Positions 5,331 to 5,346 of a stretch of 5,346 bases of DNA are shown here, piece after piece. Under the pieces are notes generated by a model. That model was not told where the DNA came from and made no database searches. It was given only the letters and a program-made list of their open reading frames with translations. Positions within the stretch are counted from its first letter, which is position 1. Every line of letters begins with the position of its first letter. The stretch is from F23-B02 sp963629425. GTDB taxonomy: Bacteria > Bacillota > Clostridia > Oscillospirales > Oscillospiraceae. A program made the position numbers and the translations under genes. The stretch covers positions 1-5,346 of the forward strand of contig CAVGIU010000094.1 in assembly GCA_963629425.1 (NCBI GenBank), read 5' to 3'.

Positions 5331-5346
5331 GACAAAAAGTCCACTG

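Overview
The window looks like chromosomal DNA from a Gram-positive anaerobe of the class Clostridia, probably an Oscillospiraceae/Ruminococcaceae-type gut bacterium. This is an inference from strong GGAGG ribosome binding sites, GTG and TTG starts, a moderately GC-rich coding style with AT-rich intergenic regions, and the families present (RNase Y, a GT39 mannosyltransferase with a discoidin insert, a DUF4015-like protein, a HAAS/DUF1700-like protein). I see no rRNA, tRNA, CRISPR array or mobile element.

Layout. Positions 1-184 hold the 5' end of rny (RNase Y) on the minus strand, running off the left edge. A 347-base divergent intergenic region follows. It carries a near-consensus sigma-A promoter for the plus-strand genes, a LacI/CcpA-like operator candidate and a small hairpin. 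The plus strand then carries three genes: a 582-residue membrane protein O-mannosyltransferase-like enzyme with an F5/8-type C domain in its first outer loop (532-2280), rpiB (2351-2779), and a membrane-anchored DUF4015-like putative glycosidase whose usual acidic motif is degenerate (2785-3891). rpiB has its own candidate promoter and is tightly linked to the third gene.

A perfect 16-bp hairpin at 3905-3939 ends this block and separates it from a convergent minus-strand pair. That pair is an acidic-linker membrane protein with an N-terminal HAAS/DUF1700-like helical domain (4142-5296) and, overlapping its stop by 8 bases, a 63-residue single-pass membrane protein (3958-4149).

How the genes fit together. 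The mannosyltransferase and the DUF4015-like protein both appear to act at the outer face of the membrane on glycans or glycoproteins, while RpiB is a cytosolic sugar-phosphate isomerase. The convergent pair looks like a small membrane module of unknown function. The least ordinary points are the discoidin insertion in the mannosyltransferase, the missing Asp in the DUF4015-like protein, and the start of the HAAS/DUF1700-like gene, where Shine-Dalgarno spacing and domain alignment both point to an ATC codon.
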